This document shows, piece by piece, positions 12,416 to 23,096 of a stretch of 64,000 nucleotides of DNA. This DNA comes from Cryptomeria japonica (taxonomy: Eukaryota; Streptophyta; Pinopsida; Cupressales; Cupressaceae), in contig NW_026728914.1 in NCBI RefSeq assembly GCF_030272615.1, forward strand, positions 297,001 to 361,000, read 5' to 3'. Position 1 is the first letter of the stretch. Each line of letters starts with the position of its first letter. A model generated the notes under the pieces. That model was given only the letters and a program-made list of their open reading frames with translations. It searched no databases and was not told the DNA's origin. The position numbers were made by a program, and so were the translations under genes.

Positions 12416-12735
12416 AAACAAAAGCACTATCTTGCAAACAACAGCGCTATTAGATAGACAATAGTGCTAATCTCCTAACAAAAGCGCTTAATCAACCATA
12501 CAAAAGCGCTCAAACTACAAAAGCACTAAAAGACTTATGCAAAAGCGCTACCTCACATCAAAAGCACTCAATTGACCCCTCAATAGCGCTACACAAACAA
12601 TAGCTCTCAACCCACTAGACAATAGCGCTAATACTTTCAAAAGCGCTTAAACAACAACACAAAAGCGCCATTGCGACACAAAAGCGCTAATTCATTAGAT
12701 AAAAGCGCCAAAACATAGTTTTAGCGCTATTGTCT
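12416..12735 (+). repeat. Array of 16 AGCGCT-type words with about 20-bp period
   Basis: Words AGCGCT or one-base variants (AGCACT, AGTGCT, AGCTCT, AGCGCC), usually preceded by CAAA or CAAT, start at 12423, 12443, 12463, 12483, 12505, 12522, 12544, 12563, 12585, 12602, 12624, 12642, 12664, 12683, 12704 and 12723. Mean spacing is 20 bp (range 17-22); the sequence between words is not conserved. AGCGCT is self-complementary. It lies upstream of the antisense PMD ORF and before the LTR at 13294. Confidence 0.9.
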
Positions 12736-13293
12736 TGACTCAACTTGGACTCAGCAGAAAACAACTCAAAAATGCATAAAATCTAAAATTTCAAATTTGC
12801 CTACTGCTGGTCCGTAGTCCTCTGGCCGCTGAAACCGTCGGACTTGCTCAAATCGGTGCTCTGCAACTAGTACCAGCATCCTAACTGCTGCTTGCTCCTC
12901 TCAAATGTCACTATCAAAGCTCTTGTTTCACAATTGTCACGGTTACAAATGACCCTGTTTTCACCCCTTTCTCTCCATATTAACCCTTCGCCGTCACCCA
13001 AATTTTCCTCCGCTCAACGTCATGGTCCCCGTGAACTTCTCAAGCCTCCCATTTCTCCATTTTATCTCTGATTTCTTGTATTTTTTACGCGCATTGCTAA
13101 CTTCTTCTCTTCTATCACCCTGCCAATTTTTATTATTTTTCGAGAGATCGTCTGATTTTCCGAATTTTTTTCGACCCATCTCTCGAGGGGGCATACCACC
13201 CATTAAATTAACATTTTATGGAGCATTTATTTACACCTATTTTTCTTTCTTTGAAACAACGTGATAAACCACACCGCCTCAAAGAGGGGCAAA
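12736..13293 (+). other. Non-coding segment ending in a gypsy polypurine tract
   Basis: No gene seen; 12994-13264 has short frames on both strands without recognisable content. The last bases, 13281-13293, read AAAGAGGGGCAAA and are followed by TGTAG, the arrangement of polypurine tract plus LTR start in plant gypsy elements. Confidence 0.55.
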
Positions 13294-14660
13294 TGTAGTC
13301 ACATAAATCTATCCATTTTAATTAAAATGAATATTTGCTATTTATTTGATTAAAAAAGCCCCTAGCCAACAATTAATTAAATCAACATTTAATTAATTCA
13401 TCTTCAAACATTCTCCTATTAATTAAATAAATTATTCAATTTATTTTAATTAATTCATTAAACCAAATTCACAATCAATTAAATGAATAAATCCTATTTA
13501 TTTAATTTGATCCCCTTTCCTCTTTTAAATAAATTAAATAAAACATTTATTTAAATTATTTATTCCCCCCCCCCCCCCCCACTTGCATTTTCCTACAAAT
13601 GCAACTTGCACCTATTTATTAAAATAAATGAATTTTATTTTAATAAAATCCTATTTTCCCTCAACCACCAAATCCAGTTGCACTCCTAACCCCCTTCTAG
13701 ATTCTTCTAACCCCTTCCTAATTAGCCTAATCCATCCCCTAATTATTGTCACATTCCTAAACAACTTGGAGTCACTTCTCAAAGACCTCAAAGTCTTTGA
13801 AAAACATTTAATGTTTTGTGTGTTCAACAATTTAACCTCTAAAGTCTTCTAAACCACTTATGGCTCTTACATAACCATTTATGGTTATTTCAACTTGCCC
13901 TCATGTGTCTCCTCAAGCATTTATTGCTTTGACCATGGTGATCCCATTTGCCTTTGCACAAGAGTTTATCCATTGGATAAAAGCTTTATTCTTTGAATAA
14001 ATATTTTATTCACTCAACCCAACCTTGACCTCAACTCCCAAGGTAACCATGAGGTCTTCTCAAGCATTTAATGCTTCTTACATCTCCTCTCAACCTCTCT
14101 CATGCTGACACTTGTCATCTTGGGATTGGGTTGAAAACTCTCACATGGATCATGAACCATTCAATCCTGACCCTTGTTGAGATTACTCAATCTCAACCAT
14201 CCATTGCTCTATTTTTCTTATAAATAAAGCCCATTTCTTCATAATCCAGATCTTGAAAACTTATATGCATTTAACCTATAAACATTTTAGAGAGAATTTA
14301 GCATAGAATACTAATATCTTGTCATTTTGGTTAAAATAAATCATTTTTAGTATCAATAGCATCTAGTATTAGCTTTTCATTTACATTTGGAGCAAATACT
14401 TCAATCTCAATCCTCCATAAGCATCCATAGTGCAAAAAGATGCTGAGAGCTACACTAGTTTGGAACTTGGAGAAGAGAGGAACAAAGGAGAAGGAGCCAA
14501 GAGCATGTTAGGAGGCATTTGGAGATGCCTCATCATATTTACTTTCTTAGTTAAATATTCTCTCATGTTTTTGGCATTTCTTTTGATATGCTTGTTTAGA
14601 TTAGTTTTTGATTGACTAACACTAACAGTTTCTTGTGTGTTGTGTTATTTATCTTGACTA
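13294..14660 (+). repeat. Gypsy LTR, first copy (3' LTR of the first Tat-type element)
   Basis: Starts TGTAGTCACATAAATC after a polypurine tract. It is related to 54120-55687: a block starting at 14041 matches one starting at 54995 without a visible difference for about 55 bp, and other blocks around 13660-13960 match 54590-54930. Both carry TATAAATA at the same relative place (14219-14226 and 55171-55178; 178 and 176 bp after the shared block). The first 250 bp are AATTAATT/AAATAAATT-rich, and a run of about 18 C lies at 13565-13582. The 3' boundary is unclear because an integrase fragment begins at about 14674. Confidence 0.7.
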
Positions 14661-14673
14661 ACCTTGTCCCTTT

Positions 14674-15349
14674 TTGCAGAGCATCAAATACTATTGGCCT
14701 CAAGTTTTTCAAGATGCATTTAAATACGTAAGAAAATGTGAGGAGTGTCAAAAATTTTCAGGAAAGCTAACATTTCAAGGCTCATTACTGTTGAGACCTA
14801 TGCATGTGGAAGAGCCATTCCAACAATGGGGGTTGGATTTCATAGGAGAGATAACAAAGAAGTTTAGTGGTGGTCACCGATGGATCCTTGTAGCCACTGA
14901 TTATTTTACTAAGTGGGTAGAAGCAACTCCAACAAAACAGGCCACAAGTAAGGTTAGAAGAATTTAGGACCTTTTGTCAAGATTATGATGTGGTAATATC
15001 ATACTCATCCCCTTACCACCCTCAGGCCAATGGGCAGGCATAATCTAGTAGCAAGAACATCCTCAAAGTAATCAAGATAATGCTTGGTCAAAATAAAAGA
15101 TTGTGGGATTCAAAACTGAACCTAGCTATTCAGGCGGATAGGATCACAGTAAAGAAAACTACAGGAAAGTCCCCATTCAAGTTGGTCTATGGGAAACAAG
15201 CCAGAATGCCTTTAGAAAACTTTTTACCAGTCTACCAATTCATAGTAGATGAAGAAGTTGACATCATATATCCAATGAAAGAAAGGTTGGTACAACTTTC
15301 CGAATTAGATAAAGACTTAGCACAAGCAAGTAAAATGGATCAATCTTGA
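14674..15349 (+). pseudogene. Ty3/gypsy integrase fragment
   Basis: Encodes YYWPQVFQDAFKYVRKCEECQKF, the C-terminal Cys pair of the HHCC zinc region, then WGLDFIGEI and a TDYFTKWVEA block that starts the catalytic core with its first Asp. Near 14965 the frame breaks; the segment that should hold the second Asp (the TDNG motif) is missing, while YHPQANGQA and later KSPFKLVYGKQARMPLE are readable in other frames up to 15349. An internal deletion plus a stop in place of the Glu region make it inactive. It lies after an LTR, so it belongs to another copy or to a rearranged one, not to the element read at 1-2390. Confidence 0.85.
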
Positions 15350-15668
15350 CACACCCAAATTCATGATAGTAGTCTTCGAAGAGAGCTTTCTAATGATTAT
15401 TATTTTAATATATATTGAGTTTATTATGATTTTCTTTTAAGATTAACAAAACATAGGTTTCACACCGAACATCAACTTCTATATTCAATGCTTATGGAAA
15501 AATAGTAAACAAGTGAAGAAAATTCTTATAAGTATCTACATAATAGGTATTGAAGTCCTCTTTCCAACCAAGAAAAAGTAAAATAAAAAAATTTAATACA
15601 TACACAACACGTTATGAGCTACCAAATGAACATATGTCAAAATTACAAATAACTTGACTTGAAAACTT
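15350..15668. other. AT-rich gap
   Basis: Nothing recognisable between the integrase fragment and the SINE target duplication. Confidence 0.6.
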
Positions 15669-15989
15669 AATAAAATATGAAATATATTTTATTTTATTTT
15701 TAAATAATGCCTGGTAAACTTGTTAACGTGACCGGCGACACTGGCATGACATGCCCTCCATCTACACGTGAAATGCTTTTGACCTGGAGCTATGAACCGG
15801 TGAGGCCACAACTGGGGGACCTCATCCCCACACTACACTAGTTCAAACCTGCGAGCACAACAGCCCAGCGAGACACAAGGCCTGCGAGCATAATGGCCCA
15901 GCAGGGGGTTTGAACCTTGGTGGCCGCTTCACCAACGAAGTGTTTTAACCACGACACTACATGTCTGAAGACAATAAAATATGAAATAT
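15669..15989 (-). mobile_element. tRNA-derived SINE with 17-bp target duplication
   Basis: Identical 17-bp flanks AATAAAATATGAAATAT at 15669-15685 and 15973-15989. The body, 15686-15972, reads on the minus strand: an A-box-like TGGTTAAAACA starting about 15 bases from the edge, a B-box GTTCAAACC about 36 bases later (consensus GWTCRANNC), a GC-richer body, and an A-rich end with AAAATAAAATAAAAT. RNA polymerase III promoter boxes, A-rich tail and long direct flanks are the SINE signature. About 287 bp including the tail. The identical flanks suggest a fairly recent insertion. Confidence 0.82.
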
Positions 15990-16255
15990 TGAAGATAATG
16001 TAATGAAACCAATTGGAAACATTAGATATGGATTTTACAAAATTAATTTTTTGAAAGAATCACATTCATATATATTTTAGAGAAAAAGTTATGTCTTACC
16101 AAATGAGTACCATTCTTTAAAAATGTTGTTTACTATAAAAAAAACTAGTTTTTGAGGGTGATAGAAAAATGGATACAAATTGATCCCAAAGAGTTTCAAA
16201 AAAACATATTTATAATCTAAACACAAAATTTCACAAATCACTAGTTCACATCTAT

Positions 16256-16609
16256 TGGAGTTGAGAAATACACAACACCATAGGAGCCCAAATGATCTCT
16301 GTAAGCTGAAAAACATGTTACAAGGAGAAGCAAGGAAACAAATAACAGATAAAACAAATACACAAAAAATATGCTCAAAAAGATGAGAGCTCAATATTCA
16401 CAAATATGTGTAATGTGATAATCTTTACAATGAAAAGAAAGAACTCAACCTTTAATAGGTCAAGAAACCCTAAAAAAAAAACCTAGGTTTGCACATAATA
16501 ATTAATAAAAAGAATTAATTATTATGCACCTAAAGTTAGCTTAAGTGTAAAAGAGATAAAGGGAACTTAAATAATTAAACAAATATTATTTAATTAATCA
16601 AGTAAAACA
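16256..16609 (-). repeat. 3' LTR of the non-autonomous element
   Basis: On the minus strand it begins TGTTTTACTTGA and ends CTCAACTCCA. Closely matches 18482-18831, for example the block around 16340-16400 against 18560-18620. Confidence 0.85.
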
Positions 16610-16620
16610 CCCCCCCTTAA
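16610..16620 (-). other. Polypurine tract of the non-autonomous element
   Basis: Complement reads TTAAGGGGGGG directly before the TG of the 3' LTR. Confidence 0.7.
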
Positions 16621-18466
16621 GCTAGACTTAGGGAGAAGCTAAAACCTAGAAGAACTACTGAAAGCAGGAAAGATGGGTCTTGGCAACAAGGCCTGATCAA
16701 GTACCCAAATACAACCAAATCTCTATGAACCGGAGAAATAGAGAAAACCACGTGGGCAAAAACTCTACTCCAAAAAGAGATGGAAAAGAACACCATTGAA
16801 GCATGAAATAGATGCAAACACCGTCGGAGAGAAACTGCTGATCTGAAGAACCTCCACTGAAATAGAACATGACCAAATAGAGAAGACTGTAATCTGTATG
16901 AGTGCCTTCAGATGACAGTACTCGAATCAAATAGAAAATAAGGCAAACAACTGAACTCAAAGATATAGATGGCATGTGAAGCCAAAGCCTGAATAGTTGA
17001 TCAATCGAACCACAAAAGCATTAGAACCAATAGGACAAACCTCCCCATAATGCTGAAGAGGGAAAGGGATAGGTACACTGAAAATAGCGACCAACAAGAA
17101 CTGGATGACGAAGAACCACGAACATCGAAGGTGCTGAGAAAGTACATAGTGTCGTGGAAGGAACACTCACTTGACACACATCATGAGGTGAATGTTGTGG
17201 AAGGAACACTCACTGGACAAAGGCAGATGGCAAACAACAGGCAAACATTAACCCCCTCATGGCACTTTATAAGTAGTGCATGTACAATAAGGCACAAGAT
17301 GTGCAAGATTCCAAGTAAACAATGCATGATGGCACTTTATCTCAGTGTGTTTCCATAAATGAAATGCTACAATGATAAAAAGATTGGAAATAGAAAAGAG
17401 AACCAAAATAGAGACATCCTACTCAGAGAAGAGATCATAGGACCTGAAACAACCAAGATATCCATAGAGTGCTGAAAAGACAAAAAACTGAAGAAAAAAT
17501 TATTGGAGTAGAATCTGGAAAGAAAACTCATGCAGCTGGAAAGTACACAAGACAAGCTTTCCAATGATATAAAGTTTTCGAAAAACGGAGTTCGGATGCT
17601 CATTTTATGGCTCCTGGAGTGCAAAAAGGAGACCCCACTTTGACTGAAAAAAAAATATAGTCAAACAGAAAAATTGGAAAAAAATACCAACATCACGAGG
17701 TCCGGCTTGGAACTAGATTTCCGACGCCTATTCATTTTCAAAAAAACGACTCCGTATGCCCAAGGTATGGCCAAAAAACCAAAGCCCCCTTCAAAACAAG
17801 AGGAAGGGGTAGTTTGGTGGCTGGGGCGGTCAAAGGTGGCCCGTGGGTGGTGACTAGGTGGTGCAGCGGTGGTCGGGTAGGTGTTTTTGGTTGGGGCTGT
17901 GGTTTCCGACAAGCGGAGCTAGGGCGGTCAGTGGTTCGGAGGCGGTGGGGAGCTGGCGCTGCAGGCGGCGGTGGGGGCCAGGAAGGCGGGGCCGCCAGGG
18001 GCCAAAGGTCATCGATGGCGGTCGGAGGCCGACAGCCAGCGGGGCCTGCCCTGACAGCGATGGCGGGGGCCCTACCAAAACTTTTTTTTTTCCGTTTTGC
18101 CCTAATATTTTTTATTTTTTATTTTTTTCTCTTTTTTTTCACAAAATCAAAAATTCGTCCTGCATGCCGTAAAAAGGCAAAAAAGTTTTTTTTTTTGAAA
18201 TTTTTTTCTCAAAGTGCGTGTCAGGGTCGTACGACCTGGGACTGGAGAAAAAAATACTCCCAAAGGCTCAGGAGCTAAAAATGGTCAAGTTTTATATGAC
18301 TATAGGGGATTTTGGGCCTTCTGAGCACAATGGTGAAGTTCGTTTAAGCCCAAAGTGCTTAGAAAAAAAAGTCTATCCCTAAGTAAATAAAAAAGCTTCT
18401 TGAAACCCTAGATCTGCTTCCAATGCAAAAATTCTTTAAAAAAGAACAGATAGCTGTAGATCTGAA

Positions 18467-18477
18467 GCTCTGATACC
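18467..18477 (-). other. Primer binding site of the non-autonomous element
   Basis: Complement is GGTATCAGAGC, four bases after the end of the 5' LTR; tRNA-Met type. Confidence 0.85.
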
Positions 18478-18481
18478 GTAC

Positions 18482-18831
18482 TAGAGTTGAGAAATACAAC
18501 ACCACAGGAGCCCAAATGATCTCTGCAAGCTAAAAAGCCTATTACAAGGAGAAGCAAGGAAGAAAATAACAGATAAAACAAATACACAAAAAATATGCTC
18601 AAAAAGATGAGAGCTCAATATTCACAAATATGTGTAATATGATGATCCTTACAATGAAAAGAAAGAACTCAACCTTTAATAGGTCAAGAAACCCTAAAAA
18701 GGAAAACCTAGGTTTGCACATAATAATTAATAAAAAATTTAATTATTATACACCTAAAGTTAGCTAAGTGTAAAAGAGATAAAGGGAACTTAAATAATTA
18801 AACAAATATTGTTTAATTAATCAAGTAAATA
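18482..18831 (-). repeat. 5' LTR of the non-autonomous element
   Basis: Second copy of the 350-bp repeat, next to the primer site. Its outer edge has lost the terminal TG by mutation. Confidence 0.85.
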
Positions 18832-18999
18832 CCTGAATACTCTAACAACATCATCTACAGATTTCTTACAGTTAAATAGCAGTAATAGGTGTTTGAATGT
18901 GAAGTTTTTTCTCAAAATGATTATTTCAATGTCAAAGTTGGCTAAAAAGTGTAACTCACTATTGTGGGATTACCCTTAATATGGCTGGAACTAAATCAG

Positions 19000-19590
19000 A
19001 AATGGAAGATATTAGGCGAGCCTAGGAGGCCTTTAAAATTAAAGTTGAGGAAGTCATCTTAGCCTACAAGAAGTCTGCCAACATGCATAACTCTTCTCTC
19101 TAGGCTATCTAGACCATACAGAGTGAGCTGAATAGGAAAAGAGGGAAGAAGCGTAAGCAAACAGAGGCTATGATTGCAGGTGCTAGCAACACAAAGTCCC
19201 TGATGAAAGCTACTCAAGATTATGCTTTAGTGTCTTTCGACTTTGGGTTTGGGTCTTCCAAAAAGGTAACTTTTTCTAACATAGTCATAAGTTTATGCCA
19301 GGATTGGTAGGCTAGACAATCCCTCATGTAGTTGGCCATCTCTTTGTCCCTTTCATGGATGGTTTGCTAGTTTTTGTGCTTCAGGTGTGTTTTTTTTGGT
19401 GTTTTAATCTTCCTAGTTTTTTAGTTTCTTTGTTGGTCCTCGAGTATCCCTCGTGGGTTTTTTCTTTGTGTTAGTGGGGGGCTTTTTGGTTGGGTGCACA
19501 TTCCTCATGTACCCCAGGTATCACGTTGCAGATATGTAATGGTACGGGGGCCTATCTCGCTTTTATTAAACAAAACAAAGTTGGCTAGGC
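19000..19590 (+). mobile_element. Possible 3' end of a LINE
   Basis: A decayed, Lys/Glu-rich frame (19000-19250) is followed by GT-rich sequence and then CTATCTCGCTTTTATTAAACAAAACAAA-like sequence near 19550-19580, a wording common at the 3' ends of plant LINEs. No reverse transcriptase is present, so this is only a guess from the tail. Confidence 0.3.
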
Positions 19591-20369
19591 TCTAATTCCA
19601 ATTGAAAGGAAGAAGTGTGGAATAATGCTTCCAAATATTAAATCTAACATAAAAGTGAATGCGAAAATTTCTTACAGACCCTTTAACAATTACAAATTAG
19701 ATAAACACATACGAATTCATATTTAAACGAATAAACTCATGACACTAGATTTACATGGGAAAACCCTTTCAAGAGAAAAAAACCCACTCCAAAAGCTAGA
19801 TATCAATTGTATTATCAATAACAACCAACAACTATAATATAATACACAAAGACAATGCGCTTTAGGAATAGTTACAATAACATAATACTCTAGAGAAAAT
19901 CCTAGCATATAACAAATTAGAAAATATTCAACCTTGTCATACAAAATACACTAATAAGCCACATATATATGGATCTCAACACATGAGTGAATTTAAGCAT
20001 CCATGGTTTCCAAAATCAACTCATATGCTTAAAATATTAGTTGTATTAAAACAACAAGTTACCATTACCATGTGCACATAGTAACTTTCCAAAGCACTAC
20101 CACATGACCCACTCATAATTGTCATCTTGCCATATGCAACACCTACCTCACACCACTTGTCAAAAGCGAACTACATGATTAATACCAATTGTCAAATAAT
20201 AACTCTTGATGACTCTTCCATTGACCTAGTAATCATCGTAGTAAATAAAAAAAAATTGTCATAGTCCCAACATAGCAACCCATGACATTATTTTTCTAAA
20301 TTTTTAGACACCATAAAGGATTTCAAAATAAAATAATTAAATAAAAAATTAAGGACTCTTAAGTTTGAG
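19591..20369. other. Intergenic, AT-rich
   Basis: No gene seen. A GGGAAAACCC...GAGAAAAAAACCC phrase near 19757-19783 resembles dispersed plant repeat sequence and recurs loosely near 38945-38970. Confidence 0.5.
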
Positions 20370-20997
20370 ACACCTTAATCCCAACACCCTCACATCAATA
20401 GCATAACAATGCTAATAAAAGCCATACATTCCACATGGAGCCCTACCACCATCAATTTTTCCATCATGATGCCATCCTACTTGTTTAACAATGTAGATAA
20501 ACCAATCAAGGAATCACATACAATTAGAGCAGCTAATTGCTTTATGTTGGGCATAGGTCACATGGATCCAAATGTTGTGGTAGACCCTAGAATTGTCTAT
20601 GACATGGTTCCTCAATATTAAATCACTTTCCTCTACTCTCTCAACTACATAGAACAATAAATCACTCTTTTCACTAAGGAGTAAGTTTCCTACGTCAATT
20701 CTACTTTGGAATTCAATGATCCCAACTATACATCCCTTTCTATTCTAATAAATTTCAGGACCAATTTGGTTCATGTAAGGAGAAAATCCATGACATGTGC
20801 GGGTGCACAGGTTAATTTAGTGTACCAAGTGACTATGAAGGACCCTACTAGCATCACTATAAGCATGGAACCACAAATGTTAAATTTCAAAAAGCTCTTG
20901 GATGTTGTTACCTATAGTGTAAAATTCAAAAGTACATTGCCTCTTTCAAACCCCCACTTTAGTGTTCCCACCATGGACAACTATGATAAAGATATCA
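20370..20997 (+). pseudogene. Subtilisin-like protease (subtilase) C-terminal fragment
   Basis: Frame 20409-20621 encodes LIKAIHSTWSPTTINFSIM and GHMDPNVVVDPRIVYDM, the stretch that follows the catalytic Ser motif (GTSMSCPH) in plant subtilases. The Ser motif should be at about 20370-20396 but is no longer readable apart from a terminal Pro-His. A second frame, 20706-20997, encodes NDPNYTSLSILI, TCAGAQVNLVYQVTM and MLNFKKLLDVVTYSVKF, the fibronectin-III-like C-terminal domain. Two stops lie between the pieces. Intact plant subtilases are secreted proteases of about 750 residues; only the last quarter is here, so it cannot act. No other subtilase part is visible nearby. Confidence 0.8.
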
Positions 20998-21206
20998 ATA
21001 ATAGATATAAAAGATAAAAGAAATAATATGCTATCAATAAGAATAAGATAATATGCTCAATAAAATTTTAAGAGTTACCACTCCTCAAAAACAACTATGA
21101 TAAAGATATCAATAATAGACAAAAAAAGATAAAATAAATAATATGCTATCAATAACAACAAGATAATATGCTTAATAAACTTTTAAGAGTTACCACTCCT
21201 CAAGAA
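20978..21206 (+). repeat. Two tandem copies of a 114-bp unit
   Basis: The unit beginning CAACTATGATAAAGATATC starts at 20978 and again at 21092; both end with TTAAGAGTTACCACTCCTCAA. A few differences separate the copies. The first unit starts inside the end of the subtilase fragment. Confidence 0.85.
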
Positions 21207-21540
21207 TAGAAGCCAAGTAGCCTACAAGTACTTGACAAAGAAGCAACAAGGGGCTCCAAAGAAATGATGGCATTTTTGTGTAATGACAATAATGCTTTTA
21301 GATATCAATGTAATGAAGAAATGGCAATGAATAGAATATGTAGAGCTAAACATGAGCATCGGTGTGAGTCTTAGAGAGCTGTGAATGCAAGAATTATGTT
21401 CAAGAGTGGTAGAATGCAATAACGAAGTTCAAAAGTTCTCAAGTTGGAAGCAAAAGGAAGAAGCAAAAGGAAGAGACTTCAAGCAAAGATAGTGAAGGTA
21501 GGTGATTATTTTTAGAAGAATGAATTGAAAAGGAGCAAAA
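21207..21540. other. Intergenic
   Basis: No recognisable gene or repeat. Confidence 0.5.
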
Positions 21541-22490
21541 GTGAACCTATACTTTATATTAAGTCCAAAGGTACCAATGATTTACTTATAATTTTTTTAT
21601 ATGTTGATGATCTCATTTACAATAGCAATGGTGAAGTGTTAATAGAAGAATTCAGTAAAGCCATGAAGAGTGAATTTGAAATGACTGATTAGGGTTTGAT
21701 ACTTTACTTTCGAGGAATAGAAGTCAAGAAATTTAGTGATACACGAGAAAAGTATATAACTGATTTTCTTGATAAATTTAGAATGAAGAATTGCAAACAA
21801 TCAGATACACCTTTGGATATAAAATTAAAATTGGCCAAAGATGATGATACCAAAAAGATAGATACAAAACTATATAGAAGTTTAGTTGGCAGCCTTATGT
21901 ATCTTACTATAACTAGACCTGACATCATTTATGCGATCATTGTAGTATCAAGATTTATGCAATAAAGAGGATACTTGGGTATGTTCATGGTACATGCAAC
22001 TCTGACATTTTTTATACACCAATAGACAACTTTAGATTGGTTGGATATATAGACAATCATTGGGCAATATCTATTAACAACAGAAAAGTACATCAAGATA
22101 TGTATTCAGCTTGGGATAAGGCACAATTTCTTGGTGTTCAAAGAAACAATTAACAATATCACTATTGTTAATGGAAGCAGAGTACATTGTAGCAACATTT
22201 ACAACATGTCAAGCAATTTTGTTGAGGAGAATACTCGCAGATTTGAAGCAAGAATAAAATACACCCACAAATGTTTACTATGACAATAATTCTACTATTT
22301 TTATAACAAAGAATATATTTTCCATAGTCGAACTAAGCCTATAGATATCCGACATCATTTCATCAACAATCTTGTGGCAGATGGACATATTGAACTACAG
22401 TTTTGCAAAAATAATGATTAGCTAGCAGATGTGTTTACAAAAGCAATTTCAAAGAATTTTTATGCTAATATCGAGGATTTATTACACTAA
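21541..22490 (+). pseudogene. Ty1/copia RT (C-terminal) and RNase H remnant
   Basis: The RT active site YVDD is at 21600-21611, followed by FEMTD*GLILYFRGIEV and, in 21696-21965, SLVGSLMYLTITRPDIIYA. RNase H follows in pieces: a decayed EAEYVA region near 22175, KPIDIRHHFI near 22340 and LADVFTKAIS near 22425. Several stops and frame changes. It ends in AAGGGGGAGAA (22488-22498), a polypurine tract, so this is the 3' part of one element. No 5' part is found upstream; the subtilase fragment and the 114-bp repeats occupy that place. Confidence 0.88.
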
Positions 22491-22499
22491 GGGGGAGAA

Positions 22500-22870
22500 T
22501 AATAGCAGCAATGCTTAGGACGAACACCGTCTGTTCACCAGCTTACTGGAAACTTCTGCCAATAGGAAACGTCCTGCCAAATGTCATTAAGAACCGCCTT
22601 AATCCTTTTAACATTACCTCATTTGCAAAGTGGCATCCGTATCCACTTCTTCTACCGCTTGCAATCTGATTCTTTACTTGCCGTGCACTGCAAGTTTATG
22701 AACTGCCCTTCTGTAATTATAAAACAAGGACTAATGTAAGAATTTGATTATCATTATCATAACAAATTAGAGACCTCTACAGAGCTTTGTATCTATGTCT
22801 GCCTTTGTAATCTTCACCGACATTAATAGCGCTAGTGTCGTTGCAACAATCTATTACATTGCATGCGTTG
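22500..22870 (+). repeat. Probable 3' LTR of the copia remnant (limits approximate)
   Basis: Placed only from the polypurine tract before it and a change to T-rich sequence after about 22870. TAATTATAAAAC near 22713 could be the promoter element. There is no second copy in the window. Confidence 0.45.
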
Positions 22871-22949
22871 TTTTTTGTTTATGCTCTAGCTTCTTTTCTT
22901 CTTTTTTTTCTCTCTTTTTAAATGTTCTGCTTATTTTTTTTCTTTTTTT

Positions 22950-23090
22950 TTTTTGATAAAAGTGGATAGAACCACTAAAATTATATTAAATATTGAGCTT
23001 TTTTTTACAGGTGTCTGGTTCAAAGAGCACTGAAGGGAAAGAACCAATAAGAAAACCCTTCAGTATTGCTCAAGAGAACATAAGCCTATC
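22950..23090 (-). other. Possible LINE 3' tail next to the TNL 3' end
   Basis: A T-rich run (22930-22954) followed by GATAAAAGTGGATAG looks like the complement of a plant LINE 3' end. Short and uncertain. Confidence 0.25.
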
Positions 23091-23096
23091 TACCCA

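Larger units (their letters stand above)
16256..18831 (-). mobile_element. Non-autonomous LTR retrotransposon (LARD/TRIM-like), minus strand
   Basis: Direct repeats of about 350 bp at 16256-16609 and 18482-18831 enclose about 1.87 kb with no protease, RT or integrase. On the minus strand the 18482-18831 copy is followed by GGTATCAGAGC (18467-18477), a tRNA-Met primer site, and the other copy is preceded by a purine run (complement of 16610-16620). This fixes orientation and makes it a genuine LTR element depending on enzymes made elsewhere, probably copia type. The interior contains a GC-rich part at 17800-18070 and T runs; open frames there show no recognised domain. No clear 5-bp target duplication. 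Confidence 0.8.

Noticed and set aside
15669-15989. Possible tRNA gene
   Set aside because: Box-like sequences are present, but no cloverleaf can be drawn; SINE body, tail and target duplication explain it.
17814-18278. Gly/Arg-rich frames in GC-rich sequence
   Set aside because: Several frames are open at once on both strands through base composition; no domain.
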